DNA from: JACOTK01 sp963743945
GTDB taxonomy: Bacteria > Actinomycetota > Acidimicrobiia > Acidimicrobiales > CADCSY01
Length of the DNA: 64,000 bases
Assembly: GCA_963743945.1 (NCBI GenBank)
Contig: CAVURO010000011.1
Span: 1-64,000 of the forward strand
Direction: 5' to 3'
Part shown: piece after piece, positions 31,732 through 39,630 of the stretch
Numbering within the stretch: position 1 is the first letter of the stretch
Layout of the letters: every line of letters starts with the position of its first letter
The notes under the pieces: generated by a model
The model's input: only the letters and a program-made list of their open reading frames with translations
Database searches by the model: none
What the model was told of the DNA's origin: nothing
Translations under genes and position numbers: made by a program

Positions 31732-31995
31732 TCAACCTGCATCGGTACGTGACTGCGGGGTCTCCGGTGCGGACGGGCGGATGGCATCGAGGCCTTCGAG
31801 TGCTGCGGGGGTCGGAGATGCGGCCGCCTTGTTCGCCTGCTGGATGGCGTGGTAGAGCTCTTCCCGGTGAACGATCACGCTGCGAGGCGCCTTGATGCCG
31901 ATCCGCACCTGTTCGCCGTGAACCTCGAGGACGGTGATCACCACATCGGAGCCGATCATGATGCTCTGGTTCGCTCGACGAGTCAGCACGAGCAT
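31732..31995 (-). CDS. csrA: Carbon storage regulator, RNA-binding translational repressor
   Basis: The 87-residue protein has the canonical MLVLTRRANQSIMIG start and the VRIGIKAPRSVIVHREE core that binds GGA motifs in mRNA leaders. The C-terminal tail (about 30 residues) is longer than in E. coli CsrA, as in Gram-positive forms. An AGGAGG site lies 5 bases before the ATG. It closes the flgN-flgK-flgL-fliW-csrA operon. With FliW as antagonist, its main target is expected to be the flagellin message, whose leader contains matching sites. Confidence 0.96.
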   Translation of the reverse strand: MLVLTRRANQSIMIGSDVVITVLEVHGEQVRIGIKAPRSVIVHREELYHAIQQANKAAASPTPAALEGLDAIRPSAPETPQSRTDAG

Positions 31996-32070
31996 CGGCG
32001 CCTCCTTCCGTGGATGATGCATGCATCCTAGGCGAAGCGATGGCCGCAAACGGCGAGGGCGGCCCGCCGA

Positions 32071-32469
32071 TCAGTGCGTGAGGAGCGGACGGCGCACAAA
32101 CTCGTCGGGCAGCGACAGCACGACCTGACCCGCTTTGCGCGTGTGGCGGTTGACGATGACCGGACCGAGGAGGTTGGCCGTTGCCGCCTTTGGATCATCG
32201 GGCACCGTCACGATGACCAACATGAGCGCGTCGTCGGCGGAGGTGAGCCCGAGGCGCGATGCCGCCTCCTCCTCGATCACCGGCTCATAGTCCGGGAAGA
32301 AGAGCAGCGGCGGGACCACCACGAACTCCAGGGATTCGTCCTCGAGATTGTGGAGCAACGAGAACGGGCTGTCCTCGCCTCCCCAGGCCAGAAGCGAAAA
32401 ACGCCTGGCGTCGGGGAACCCCATCAAGCCGTCCGGAAACTGCAGCTCCGAAATATCCGCCTCGCTCAT
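32071..32469 (-). CDS. fliW: Flagellar assembly factor FliW
   Basis: The 132-residue protein has the family pattern FPDGLMGFPDARRF, SPFSLLHNLEDESLEFVVV and NLLGPVIVNRHTRKAGQVVL. FliW binds either CsrA or flagellin, so free flagellin releases CsrA to block further flagellin translation. It lies 76 bp upstream of csrA and 22 bp after flgL. The start at 32469 has a GGAGGA site; an in-frame start 18 bases upstream is less well placed. Confidence 0.95.
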   Translation of the reverse strand: MSEADISELQFPDGLMGFPDARRFSLLAWGGEDSPFSLLHNLEDESLEFVVVPPLLFFPDYEPVIEEEAASRLGLTSADDALMLVIVTVPDDPKAATANLLGPVIVNRHTRKAGQVVLSLPDEFVRRPLLTH

Positions 32470-32491
32470 AGTCCTCCGACCCTTCAAAGAC

Positions 32492-33388
32492 TCAGCGGAT
32501 GAAGTCCATCAGCGATGGCTGCAGCGTACGCCCCGTTGCCGAAAGCGCCGCCTTGTAGGCCATCTCCTGCATCTGAAGCTCGGTGATGGCCTTGGGCAGG
32601 TCGATGCTGTCGACCTCGGCCAGGCCGTTGGTGTGTTCGATGATCGCGTCGTCCATCCGGGTACGCATGGTTTCCACCTGATGATAGCGAGCGCCGATAC
32701 CCGCGACAGCGTTCAGCACCTGCGTGGTTGCGGCGTCGAGATTGGTGAGATCCGTCACCGCAAGATCGGAGGGATTGGTGCGAAGGTCGTTGGCGATCTC
32801 GGCGACCACCTTGAAGAGATCGGTGGCGTTGGGACCGAAGACCTCCTCACCGGTCATGTTCACCTGCACCTTCATGCCCGGTGCCACTGATCGCTCAACT
32901 GCTGAAGGTGACGGACTCCCCAGGTAGTTCCCGGCCGAATCGTAGGCCTGGACGCCACTCACCTTGCCTGCGAAGATCGGTCGACCCTGGTAGGTGGTGT
33001 TGGCCAGCGAGATCAACTCCTCACGCAGCACATCCACCTCGGCAGCCATGGCGTCTCGCTCGCCCGGGCCGATCGACCCATTGATGCTGCCCATCAGGAG
33101 GTCACGCACGCGACGGGAGACCTCCGAAACCTTGGTCAACGCCGTGTCGGCGGTGCCCAGCCACCCCAGACCGTCCTGGGCGTTGCGCACATACTGACCG
33201 GAACGACGAATGTCGGCTCGGTAGCGAAGGGCGGCGACCGTGCCGGTTGGCGAGTCGGAGGGCCTCTCGATGGCCTTGCCGGACGAGAGGTGCTCCTGCA
33301 TGGATTGCATGCGCGCCAGATTGCCCTGCAGGTTGTTGAGCGCGCCCTGGCTCATCGAGCGCTGGGTGACCCGAAATGCAGAGGACAT
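32492..33388 (-). CDS. flgL: Flagellar hook-associated protein 3 (hook-filament junction)
   Basis: The 298-residue protein has flagellin-like helices at both ends: the start RVTQRSMSQGALNNLQGNLARMQ with SGKAIERPSDSPTG, and the end ELQMQEMAYKAALSATGRTLQPSL. FlgL joins the filament to FlgK. It follows flgK by 12 bp in the sigma-28-driven operon. Confidence 0.95.
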   Translation of the reverse strand: MSSAFRVTQRSMSQGALNNLQGNLARMQSMQEHLSSGKAIERPSDSPTGTVAALRYRADIRRSGQYVRNAQDGLGWLGTADTALTKVSEVSRRVRDLLMGSINGSIGPGERDAMAAEVDVLREELISLANTTYQGRPIFAGKVSGVQAYDSAGNYLGSPSPSAVERSVAPGMKVQVNMTGEEVFGPNATDLFKVVAEIANDLRTNPSDLAVTDLTNLDAATTQVLNAVAGIGARYHQVETMRTRMDDAIIEHTNGLAEVDSIDLPKAITELQMQEMAYKAALSATGRTLQPSLMDFIR

Positions 33389-33400
33389 CTGATCTTCCCC

Positions 33401-34771
33401 TTATCGCCCGACCAGGCCGGTGCCGCTGATGAGCGTCGAGAGCATCTCGTCGACCGCGGTCATCATCCTGGCGGAAGCCTCGTAGGCGCGTTGATAGGAC
33501 ATCATGTTGACCATCTCCTCGTCGAGGTTGACCCCTGCCTCGGCTTCCCGAGCCATGTCTATCTGCTCGGTGATGGCAGCCTGGATGTCGACCCGGCGAT
33601 TGGCGGTCTGCGCCTCGACACCCAGCCCGACGACCAGCTTTCGATACAGGATGTCGGGCCCCGTCAGGTCGGCGAGCGCCTGCGCGTTCGCGCCGTCGAG
33701 CACCGCCGGAGCCGCAAGGCTGCTTGCCGCTATCAGGTTGGGATCGGCGAGGATCGCCGGGTTGACCTCGAGGCCCATGGGGCCCATGAGGAAGAAGTCG
33801 GTTCCCGTGGTCACACCGTCGAGCGCGTAGCCCGTGGTGTGGAGAGCGTTGACGTCGTCGTTCACCTTCTGCGCAACGGCTGTCAGATCGGTGCGGTAAC
33901 GCACGATCACATCGTTGACCGAGGTGATCATGCCACTGACCTCACCGCCCGGACTCGTGGGGTAGCCGTCACGGTCCCAAACGACGCTGACGGGCTGAGG
34001 AGGAGCGGGATCGATCGAGACCCGCAGCTTCTCGAACGACGAGCCACGGACAAGCGCCGTGCCGTCGACGAAGACGTCGACGGTTCCCGACGCGCCTGGA
34101 CGTGCGGTGACGCCGATCTGGTCGGAAAGACGGCTGATCAACAGATCGCGCTGGTCCATGAGGTCGTTCGCCGACAGCCCGGCGACGGTCGCCACCTGGA
34201 TCGACTGGTTCAGCTCGGCGATGTTCTGGGCGGCGGCGTTCACGTCGTCGATGACCGCCCCCATTTGATCGACCAGGCCCGTTCGCAGGCCGGCCATGGC
34301 GGCGTCGGCCTGTTGAAAGCTGAAGACCAGGGTCTTGGCCCGCTCGAGAAGTTGAGACCGTGCGGCCGAGTCATCCGGTTTGTTGGCGAGATCGTCCCAA
34401 CCGGCCAGGAAATCGGCCAACTGGGCCCCGATCCCCTGATCGGTGGGCTCGGCGAACGCCAACTCGATGCGAGCGAGTGTTCCCTGGAGCGACCTGGCCG
34501 CCGCACCTGCCCCGTGCTCCTGATAGCCGCGGGTCTCCAGGAACTGATCCCGCAGGCGCATGACCGCATTGGCGTGCACACCCTGGCCCGTGCCGTTCCA
34601 ACGAGAGAACATGGCGGGCACCACCGGACCGGCGTCGGAGCTCATCGTCACACGCTGGCGTGAATAGCCTTCGGTGTTCGCATTTGCGATGTTCTGGCCG
34701 GTGACGTCCAGACCGCGACGCTGCGCGTAGAGGCCCGAAAGAGCGAGGTGGAGGGAAGAGAAGTTCGACAC
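33401..34771 (-). CDS. flgK: Flagellar hook-associated protein 1
   Basis: The 456-residue protein starts with the rod/hook motif SLHLALSGLYAQRRGLDVTGQNIANANTEGYSRQRV and ends with the helical EEMVNMMSYQRAYEASARMMTAVDEML. The long central part contains the family's LNQSIQVATVAG and NDLMDQRDLLISRLSDQIGV stretches. FlgK caps the hook and joins FlgL. The gene abuts flgN (stop to start without a gap). Confidence 0.95.
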   Translation of the reverse strand: MSNFSSLHLALSGLYAQRRGLDVTGQNIANANTEGYSRQRVTMSSDAGPVVPAMFSRWNGTGQGVHANAVMRLRDQFLETRGYQEHGAGAAARSLQGTLARIELAFAEPTDQGIGAQLADFLAGWDDLANKPDDSAARSQLLERAKTLVFSFQQADAAMAGLRTGLVDQMGAVIDDVNAAAQNIAELNQSIQVATVAGLSANDLMDQRDLLISRLSDQIGVTARPGASGTVDVFVDGTALVRGSSFEKLRVSIDPAPPQPVSVVWDRDGYPTSPGGEVSGMITSVNDVIVRYRTDLTAVAQKVNDDVNALHTTGYALDGVTTGTDFFLMGPMGLEVNPAILADPNLIAASSLAAPAVLDGANAQALADLTGPDILYRKLVVGLGVEAQTANRRVDIQAAITEQIDMAREAEAGVNLDEEMVNMMSYQRAYEASARMMTAVDEMLSTLISGTGLVGR

Positions 34772-35257
34772 CTACAGGACCTCATCGATCAGCAGCGCCT
34801 GATGGACGCGCTCGCTGGTCCTGCCGGTGGGGGAATAGAGGGACACGCGCTCCTCGTCGAACTCCATGAGCGCTTCGCGCGTCGCCTGGAACCCACGAGC
34901 GAGAAGCTCTCGATTGATCCTGGCCAGTGACGCGATCTCATCGGTGATCTCGAGAAAACCCCGGTGATGCTCCAGAAACAGTCCGTTCCACGGAGGTGGC
35001 GCCTTCTCGGCCAACTCCTTCAGGCTGACGCCCGCTCCCAGCCCCATGGAGACCGTCGCTGCATCGAGCTCGATCGCCCGAGCCAACTCGACCTGTCTGA
35101 TCTCGCCCATCACCATCTCCACCTCACTGGTGGCGCGGGCCAACCAGCGTGACCGACCCGACGCGAGCAGCAACTGCTCCTCCTCGAGTTTGAACAACAG
35201 GAGCTCGAGCAGGTGACGTTCTCGCCAGAGGATGTTGGAGACCTCACGAAGGCCCAT
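34772..35257 (-). CDS. flgN: FlgN-like flagellar export chaperone
   Basis: The 161-residue all-helical protein starts GLREVSNILWRERHLLELLLFKLEEEQLLL, the leucine- and glutamate-rich helix typical of FlgN. A C-terminal helix (ITDEIASLARINRELLARGFQATREAL) should bind FlgK and FlgL. Sequence conservation in FlgN is low, but its place directly before flgK supports the call. The ATG at 35257 has a GGAG site. A sigma-28 promoter lies about 30 bases upstream. Confidence 0.8.
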   Translation of the reverse strand: MGLREVSNILWRERHLLELLLFKLEEEQLLLASGRSRWLARATSEVEMVMGEIRQVELARAIELDAATVSMGLGAGVSLKELAEKAPPPWNGLFLEHHRGFLEITDEIASLARINRELLARGFQATREALMEFDEERVSLYSPTGRTSERVHQALLIDEVL

Positions 35258-35285
35258 GACCACTCCTTCTACTTGTCCTGTTGCC

Positions 35286-35312
35286 CGATCGGCCGGCACC
35301 GGTCGGACTTGA
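35286..35312 (-). promoter_or_regulatory. Sigma-28 (FliA) promoter of flgN-flgK-flgL-fliW-csrA
   Basis: On the minus strand, TCAA (35312-35309), a 15-base spacer and GCCGATCG (35293-35286) fit the FliA/WhiG consensus TAAA-N15-GCCGATAA. The -10 box lies 28 bases before the flgN start codon. The same TCAAGT-N13-GCCGAT string recurs before fliC and flhA. Confidence 0.82.
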
Positions 35313-35329
35313 GCGAAACGTCGTACTCC

Positions 35330-36016
35330 TCATCCCAGCAATCCAATCTGCATCGCACGACCCAGGGCATCATGACGGTTTCGCACGCCGAGCTTGTCGT
35401 AGATGTGGGAGAGGTGGGTCTTGACCGTCGGCAGACTCACCACAAGCGCGTCGACGATCTCGTTGTTCGAGTAGCCGGCCGCCAAGCACCGGATGATCTC
35501 GGTCTCGCGCCTCGTCAACGAATGGTTGGCCCTGGCATCCAGGACGCTGCCGCTTCCGACGAGCACGGCGAGAGGCGCGGTGGCGACAAACCGCTCCCCA
35601 CGCATCACATGTCGAAGAGCCATCCGCAGCTCGCCAACCTCGACGTGTCGAGTCACGATTGCCTCGGTACCGAGGTCTCGAAGGTTTCGGATGTCCTCGT
35701 CGCCGCCTTGGGCCAGGAGCGCCATGACGGCGACCGGATCATCCATGGCTTTCGCACGCCGTACCGTTGCGAGCGTCGAGGCATCGAGCTGGCTGCCGAC
35801 GACGAGGAGTCCGCCAGCCCCGGTTTGGAGGCTCCGCAATGCGTTACTTCCCCGATCGGTCTCGGCGAACATTCCGATGCCCATCTCGGCCAACACGGCG
35901 GCAATGCCACGGCGGAACAATGGACACTCATCAACGATCACCGCATCGCGCAGACGAGCCCCGGGAAGGCCGTTCGTCCTCGTGGCCGATGCCGGTATCG
36001 AATGAGTGCTCGTCAT
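35330..36016 (-). CDS. NarL/LuxR-type regulator with a receiver lacking the phospho-acceptor
   Basis: The 228-residue protein has a response-regulator-like N-terminal domain and a LuxR helix-turn-helix (SLTRRETEIIRCLAAGYSNNEI, then SLPTVKTHLSHIYDKLGVRNR, about residues 165-215). The receiver keeps an acidic pair (VDECPLF). The expected phospho-Asp strand reads LLVVGSQLD, with Gly at the Asp position, and the conserved Lys position reads TRH. It is therefore probably not phosphorylated. It lies between the flagellar arms, upstream of flgN and divergent from fliA. A role in flagellar gene control is inferred from position. Confidence 0.85.
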   Translation of the reverse strand: MTSTHSIPASATRTNGLPGARLRDAVIVDECPLFRRGIAAVLAEMGIGMFAETDRGSNALRSLQTGAGGLLVVGSQLDASTLATVRRAKAMDDPVAVMALLAQGGDEDIRNLRDLGTEAIVTRHVEVGELRMALRHVMRGERFVATAPLAVLVGSGSVLDARANHSLTRRETEIIRCLAAGYSNNEIVDALVVSLPTVKTHLSHIYDKLGVRNRHDALGRAMQIGLLG

Positions 36017-36059
36017 GATGAGACTCCTTCGGCCGACCCGCCCACGAGATGAGCCCGGA

Positions 36060-36079
36060 GATCATCCTCGGGGATGATC
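36060..36079. promoter_or_regulatory. Perfect palindrome between the LuxR-type gene and fliA
   Basis: GATCATCC-TCGG-GGATGATC is a perfect 8-bp inverted repeat with a 4-base centre, located 43 bp from the regulator start and 33 bp from the fliA start. It could be an operator shared by the divergent genes or an RNA hairpin in the fliA leader. Confidence 0.45.
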
Positions 36080-36112
36080 GAGTCCGGACCCTTTTGTGTC
36101 GAGAACTTGTCC

Positions 36113-36997
36113 ATGGCACCACACGACCCGGCCGACCATCATCGCCACACCAATGACGAGGACAACCTTGTACGAGCAAATCTGGCCCTGGTGCACTACG
36201 CGGTCAACGAGATGATCGCACGCCTCCCCCGCCACATCAGCAGGGACGAGTTGGTGTCGGCGGCTCTTTTGGGCCTTGCTCAGGCAGCCCGCAGCTACAA
36301 CGCCGACCGGGGTGTGAGCTTCGAGCACTTCGCCCGCAGTCGCATTCGTGGCGCGTTGCTGGATGAGCTGCGCGACCGTGACTGGGCGAGCCGATCGGTT
36401 CGTGCCAACGCCCGTCATCTCCAGAGGGTCACCGACGATCTCACCAACGAGTTGGGGCGGCTACCCGAGCCCCAGGAGATCGAGAGCCGCCTGGGCCTCT
36501 CGGCCGGCGACATGAACAAGCTGTGCGATGACGTGCACCGATCCACGGTGTTGCACTACGACGCGCTCTTCCTGGAGAGCGATCACAGTGAGGCGATCGC
36601 CGATCGGGAAGCCGGCCCCACACAGATCCTCGAGGACCGGGAGACGCGTGGCTATCTCGCCGACGCGATCGTGGCCCTTCCCGAACGTCTTCGGGTGGTC
36701 GTCGTCGGCTACTTCTTCGACGAACGCCCGATGCAACACATCGCCGACGAGCTCGGTGTCACCGAATCACGCATCTCGCAGATGCGAGCCGAGGCGCTCG
36801 TGCTGCTCCGTGAGGCGATGGAGCAGATCGACACGGCAGCCCCGGTCGAGAAGCGTGAGGAAACCGGGAGGGTTGCGCGCCACCGGGCTGCCTATGTCGC
36901 AAGCGTCGCCGGGAGCTCGGACTACCGGAACCGCCTGAGCGCCAATCCGCTTCCGATTCCAAAGCGGGTTGCCGAGGCCTCCCGCCAGGCAGGCTGA
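36113..36997 (+). CDS. fliA: Flagellar/WhiG-type RNA polymerase sigma factor (sigma-28)
   Basis: The 294-residue sigma factor has region 2 (NLALVHYAVNEMIARLPRHISRDELVSAALLGLAQAARSY, then GVSFEHFARSRIRGALLDELRDRDW), region 3 (RLPEPQEIESRLGLS) and region 4 (ALPERLRVVVVGYFFDERPMQHIADELGVTESRISQMRAEAL). These are the hallmarks of FliA/WhiG. A basic tail of about 45 residues extends past region 4. The start at 36113 was preferred to 36074, which lies inside a palindrome. No FlgM anti-sigma gene is in the window. It should read the TCAA-N15-GCCGA promoters found here. Confidence 0.94.
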   Translation: MAPHDPADHHRHTNDEDNLVRANLALVHYAVNEMIARLPRHISRDELVSAALLGLAQAARSYNADRGVSFEHFARSRIRGALLDELRDRDWASRSVRANARHLQRVTDDLTNELGRLPEPQEIESRLGLSAGDMNKLCDDVHRSTVLHYDALFLESDHSEAIADREAGPTQILEDRETRGYLADAIVALPERLRVVVVGYFFDERPMQHIADELGVTESRISQMRAEALVLLREAMEQIDTAAPVEKREETGRVARHRAAYVASVAGSSDYRNRLSANPLPIPKRVAEASRQAG

Positions 36998-37030
36998 TGA
37001 TGGCTTGACGGGGTCCCCGGACGAATGAGT

Positions 37031-37057
37031 TCAACTTCTCACCGGCCAGGCCGACTG
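37031..37057 (+). promoter_or_regulatory. Sigma-28 promoter of the tandem glycosyltransferase gene
   Basis: TCAA (37031-37034), 15 bases, GCCGACTG (37050-37057), ending 37 bases before the ATG. The -10 box has one change (C for T) in the core GCCGAT. It places the glycosyltransferase in the same regulon as flagellin. Confidence 0.65.
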
Positions 37058-37094
37058 GAACTGAACGAGCCACCCTTCTCCCGGGAGACCATGC

Positions 37095-39485
37095 ATGCAA
37101 CGATCAGCCGCCTCCATCGTCCTCCTTGCCTGGAACGAATGGGAGCTGACCCAGGCCTGCCTCGACAGCCTTCGTCCGACGCTCGGGCTCCACGATGAGG
37201 TGATCCTCGTCGACAACGGCTCGACCGACGGAACGGCGGGCGGCATTCGACGGTTTCCATGGGTGCGAGTCGTCACCAACCCCGAGAACCGTGGGTTTGC
37301 GGGAGGCTGCAACCAGGGAGCCGCACTGGCGTCACGGGACGTGGTGATCTTCCTCAACAACGACACCCTCCTTGCAGGACGTTGGCTCGACACGCTCCTG
37401 ACCCCGTTCTCCGACCCCGACGTCGGAGCGACCGGTCCACGATCGAACTTCGTATCCGGTCCACAACTCGTGGCGGAGGTGGACTACGAGATCGCCCAGG
37501 TCTCCAAGCTCCGACCCTTCGTCCGTCACTGGGAGGCAACCCATCAGAACCAGACCTCCGAGGTCGAACGCCTCGTCGGCTTCTGCCTGGCGGTTCGAAG
37601 GTCGACGTTCGAGAGCATCGGCGGCTTCGATGAAGGCTTCGGCATCGGTGGCTACGAGGATGACGATCTCTGCGCCCGCATCCGGGAGTCGGGACAGCGC
37701 CTGCTGATCACCCACGGTTCCTTCGTACACCATCACGGTCACAGGACGTTCGATGCCAATGGACTCGACTGGCACGCGATCCAACAGGAGAACGCCCAGC
37801 TGTTCCACGCAAAGCGCGGGGCCGAGGCCGAGTCTCGTGCCGATGATCAGTCCGCGCCCGTGCTGGTGTCAGCCTGTCTGATCGTCAAGGACGAACAGGC
37901 GATTCTGGGGGACTGCCTCTCCTCTTTGGAGGGACTGGTCGATGAGATCGTCGTCTACGACACGGGCTCGACCGACGGAACCATCGAACTTGCCCGTCAA
38001 GCGGGCGCCAAGGTGATCGAAGGCTACTGGGACGACAACTTCGGCCGAGCCCGAAACGCAGCGCTGGAACATTGCACCGGTCAATGGATCCTTCACATCG
38101 ATGCCGATGAGATCATCGTCGCCGATGTCCGCGCAACCCGGGATCTCCTGCGAAACCCGGCCACCGACGACGCGATCCTGGTCGTGATCGACAATCTGGC
38201 ACCCGGGAGAACCGGCGGGATGCAACACAAGGCCTGTCGCCTGTTCCGTCGGGTCCGGGGTCAATGGATGGGACGGCTTCACGAACAGGTCGTGGCACGC
38301 CCGGGACAGCCCCCACTGCCACGCGGGGACATCGAGCACCTCCGGATCATTCACTCCGGCTATCTTCCCGAGCTCGTGGAGAAGCGCAACAAGGGCGAGC
38401 GCAACACCAAGCTGGCCGAGGCCGAGCTCGCCACCGACACGACCAGTGATCGCTCGCTCCTCGTGTTCAACCTCGCTCGATCGTTGGCGTTCGCCGGCCG
38501 CCATGAGGAGGCAATCGAGCGATGCCGAGAGGCCAAGAAGCCGGGTGGCCTCCTGACGGTACGACGCGCAGCGATGCGCTTCGGCGCTGAGCTTCTGCTG
38601 TCGAGCGGTCGACCGACGGAGGCCCTCGAATGGGTCGGCGAGTTGAGGCCGCTGACCGATCATCCTGCTGTTTGCGACTATCTGGAGGGAAGCGCACGCC
38701 TGTTCCTGGGTGAGCACGAGCGAGCGCTGGAGCTCTTGAGCAGCCTCGACGACATCTGGGATGACGACGGCATCAGCATCAACAGCGACACGGTTCTCAC
38801 TCGCAAGGGCTTGGCCCTCGTCGCGGCCGGAGTCTGGCTGGAAGGAGCCGATGCGTTGTTGGAGGTCGTGCAGCGACAGCCGGTCTCCAACGCCTGGGGT
38901 CCGCTCGTCGTCGCGCAATGGCATGCGGGCCGGAGATTTGACGAGATCGTGGCCCTGCTCCCCGATGAGCAGATGCGGGCCGTTCTCGCTCAGATGATGT
39001 TCATCATTGCCGATGCCGCCGACTCGTTCGCCAACGCGCTTTGGGAGCGCTTCCCACGAGACCCGAGACTGCTCGGCTTCGCCGCGCACCACGCGCCGCG
39101 ACTCGATACACCCGGATGTCTGGAGTGGGCATCCAGACTGCGATCCGGAGGGTTGAGCCAACACTGCCCCTTGATCGCCCGGGCAGGGGCCGAGCATGTG
39201 GGTCACGACCGACGACTCCAGGCAGCGGCCGTGGCCGTCGGGGCGTTCGCTGACGAACGCGCCGACGGCATCGTCGCACGACTCGCGCCCACCGTCACGG
39301 CCGACCTGTTCCCGGCCGTGTTGATCGAGCTCGACGAGCTCGCGCCTTCACTGCTGCCGACATTCATCACCCATGCAGCGACGAACGCGGAGCGGTGCGA
39401 GGCAATGGCCGATGCCCTTGAGGAGTTGGGGGCGGACGAACAGGCTCAGGCGATCAGGATGCATGCCGAAAGGATCGTTGCATAG
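37095..39485 (+). CDS. Tandem family 2 glycosyltransferase with C-terminal helical repeats (probable flagellin glycosyltransferase)
   Basis: The 796-residue protein joins two GT-A domains. The first has SIVLLAWNEWELTQACLDSL, ILVDNGSTDGT and the metal site FLNNDT, to about residue 250. The second starts near residue 257 with SACLIVKDEQAILGDCL, then YDTGSTDGT and HIDADE. About 370 residues of alpha-helical, TPR-like repeats follow (for example FAGRHEEAIERCREAKK). It has no membrane segment, so it acts in the cytosol. A sigma-28 promoter before it and fliC immediately after it suggest that it decorates flagellin. Confidence 0.85.
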   Translation: MQRSAASIVLLAWNEWELTQACLDSLRPTLGLHDEVILVDNGSTDGTAGGIRRFPWVRVVTNPENRGFAGGCNQGAALASRDVVIFLNNDTLLAGRWLDTLLTPFSDPDVGATGPRSNFVSGPQLVAEVDYEIAQVSKLRPFVRHWEATHQNQTSEVERLVGFCLAVRRSTFESIGGFDEGFGIGGYEDDDLCARIRESGQRLLITHGSFVHHHGHRTFDANGLDWHAIQQENAQLFHAKRGAEAESRADDQSAPVLVSACLIVKDEQAILGDCLSSLEGLVDEIVVYDTGSTDGTIELARQAGAKVIEGYWDDNFGRARNAALEHCTGQWILHIDADEIIVADVRATRDLLRNPATDDAILVVIDNLAPGRTGGMQHKACRLFRRVRGQWMGRLHEQVVARPGQPPLPRGDIEHLRIIHSGYLPELVEKRNKGERNTKLAEAELATDTTSDRSLLVFNLARSLAFAGRHEEAIERCREAKKPGGLLTVRRAAMRFGAELLLSSGRPTEALEWVGELRPLTDHPAVCDYLEGSARLFLGEHERALELLSSLDDIWDDDGISINSDTVLTRKGLALVAAGVWLEGADALLEVVQRQPVSNAWGPLVVAQWHAGRRFDEIVALLPDEQMRAVLAQMMFIIADAADSFANALWERFPRDPRLLGFAAHHAPRLDTPGCLEWASRLRSGGLSQHCPLIARAGAEHVGHDRRLQAAAVAVGAFADERADGIVARLAPTVTADLFPAVLIELDELAPSLLPTFITHAATNAERCEAMADALEELGADEQAQAIRMHAERIVA

Positions 39486-39527
39486 GAGGCACACCTCCGA
39501 CTGCCGACACAAGTCGGAGCAGAACCC

Positions 39528-39554
39528 TCAAGTCCCGGGCACCCGTGCCGATGA
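39528..39554 (+). promoter_or_regulatory. Sigma-28 promoter of flagellin
   Basis: TCAA (39528-39531), 15 bases, GCCGATGA (39547-39554): seven of eight -10 positions match the FliA consensus, at the ideal spacing. Transcription should start near 39562 and give a leader of about 70 bases. Confidence 0.85.
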
Positions 39555-39588
39555 TGGTTGAGAACCGTGAACACGGTGAACCACAACA

Positions 39589-39630
39589 GGCCCCAGGGAA
39601 TGGGGTCTCGACCCGATCAAGGAGGAAATC
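39589..39630 (+). promoter_or_regulatory. Two CsrA-type binding sites in the fliC leader
   Basis: A 6-bp hairpin (GGCCCC/GGGGTC, 39589-39607) presents AGGGAAT in its loop, and the ribosome binding site AAGGAGGAAA (39619-39628) gives a second GGA. The GGAs are 24 bases apart, suited to one CsrA dimer. The layout parallels the hag leader of Bacillus subtilis. Confidence 0.65.
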
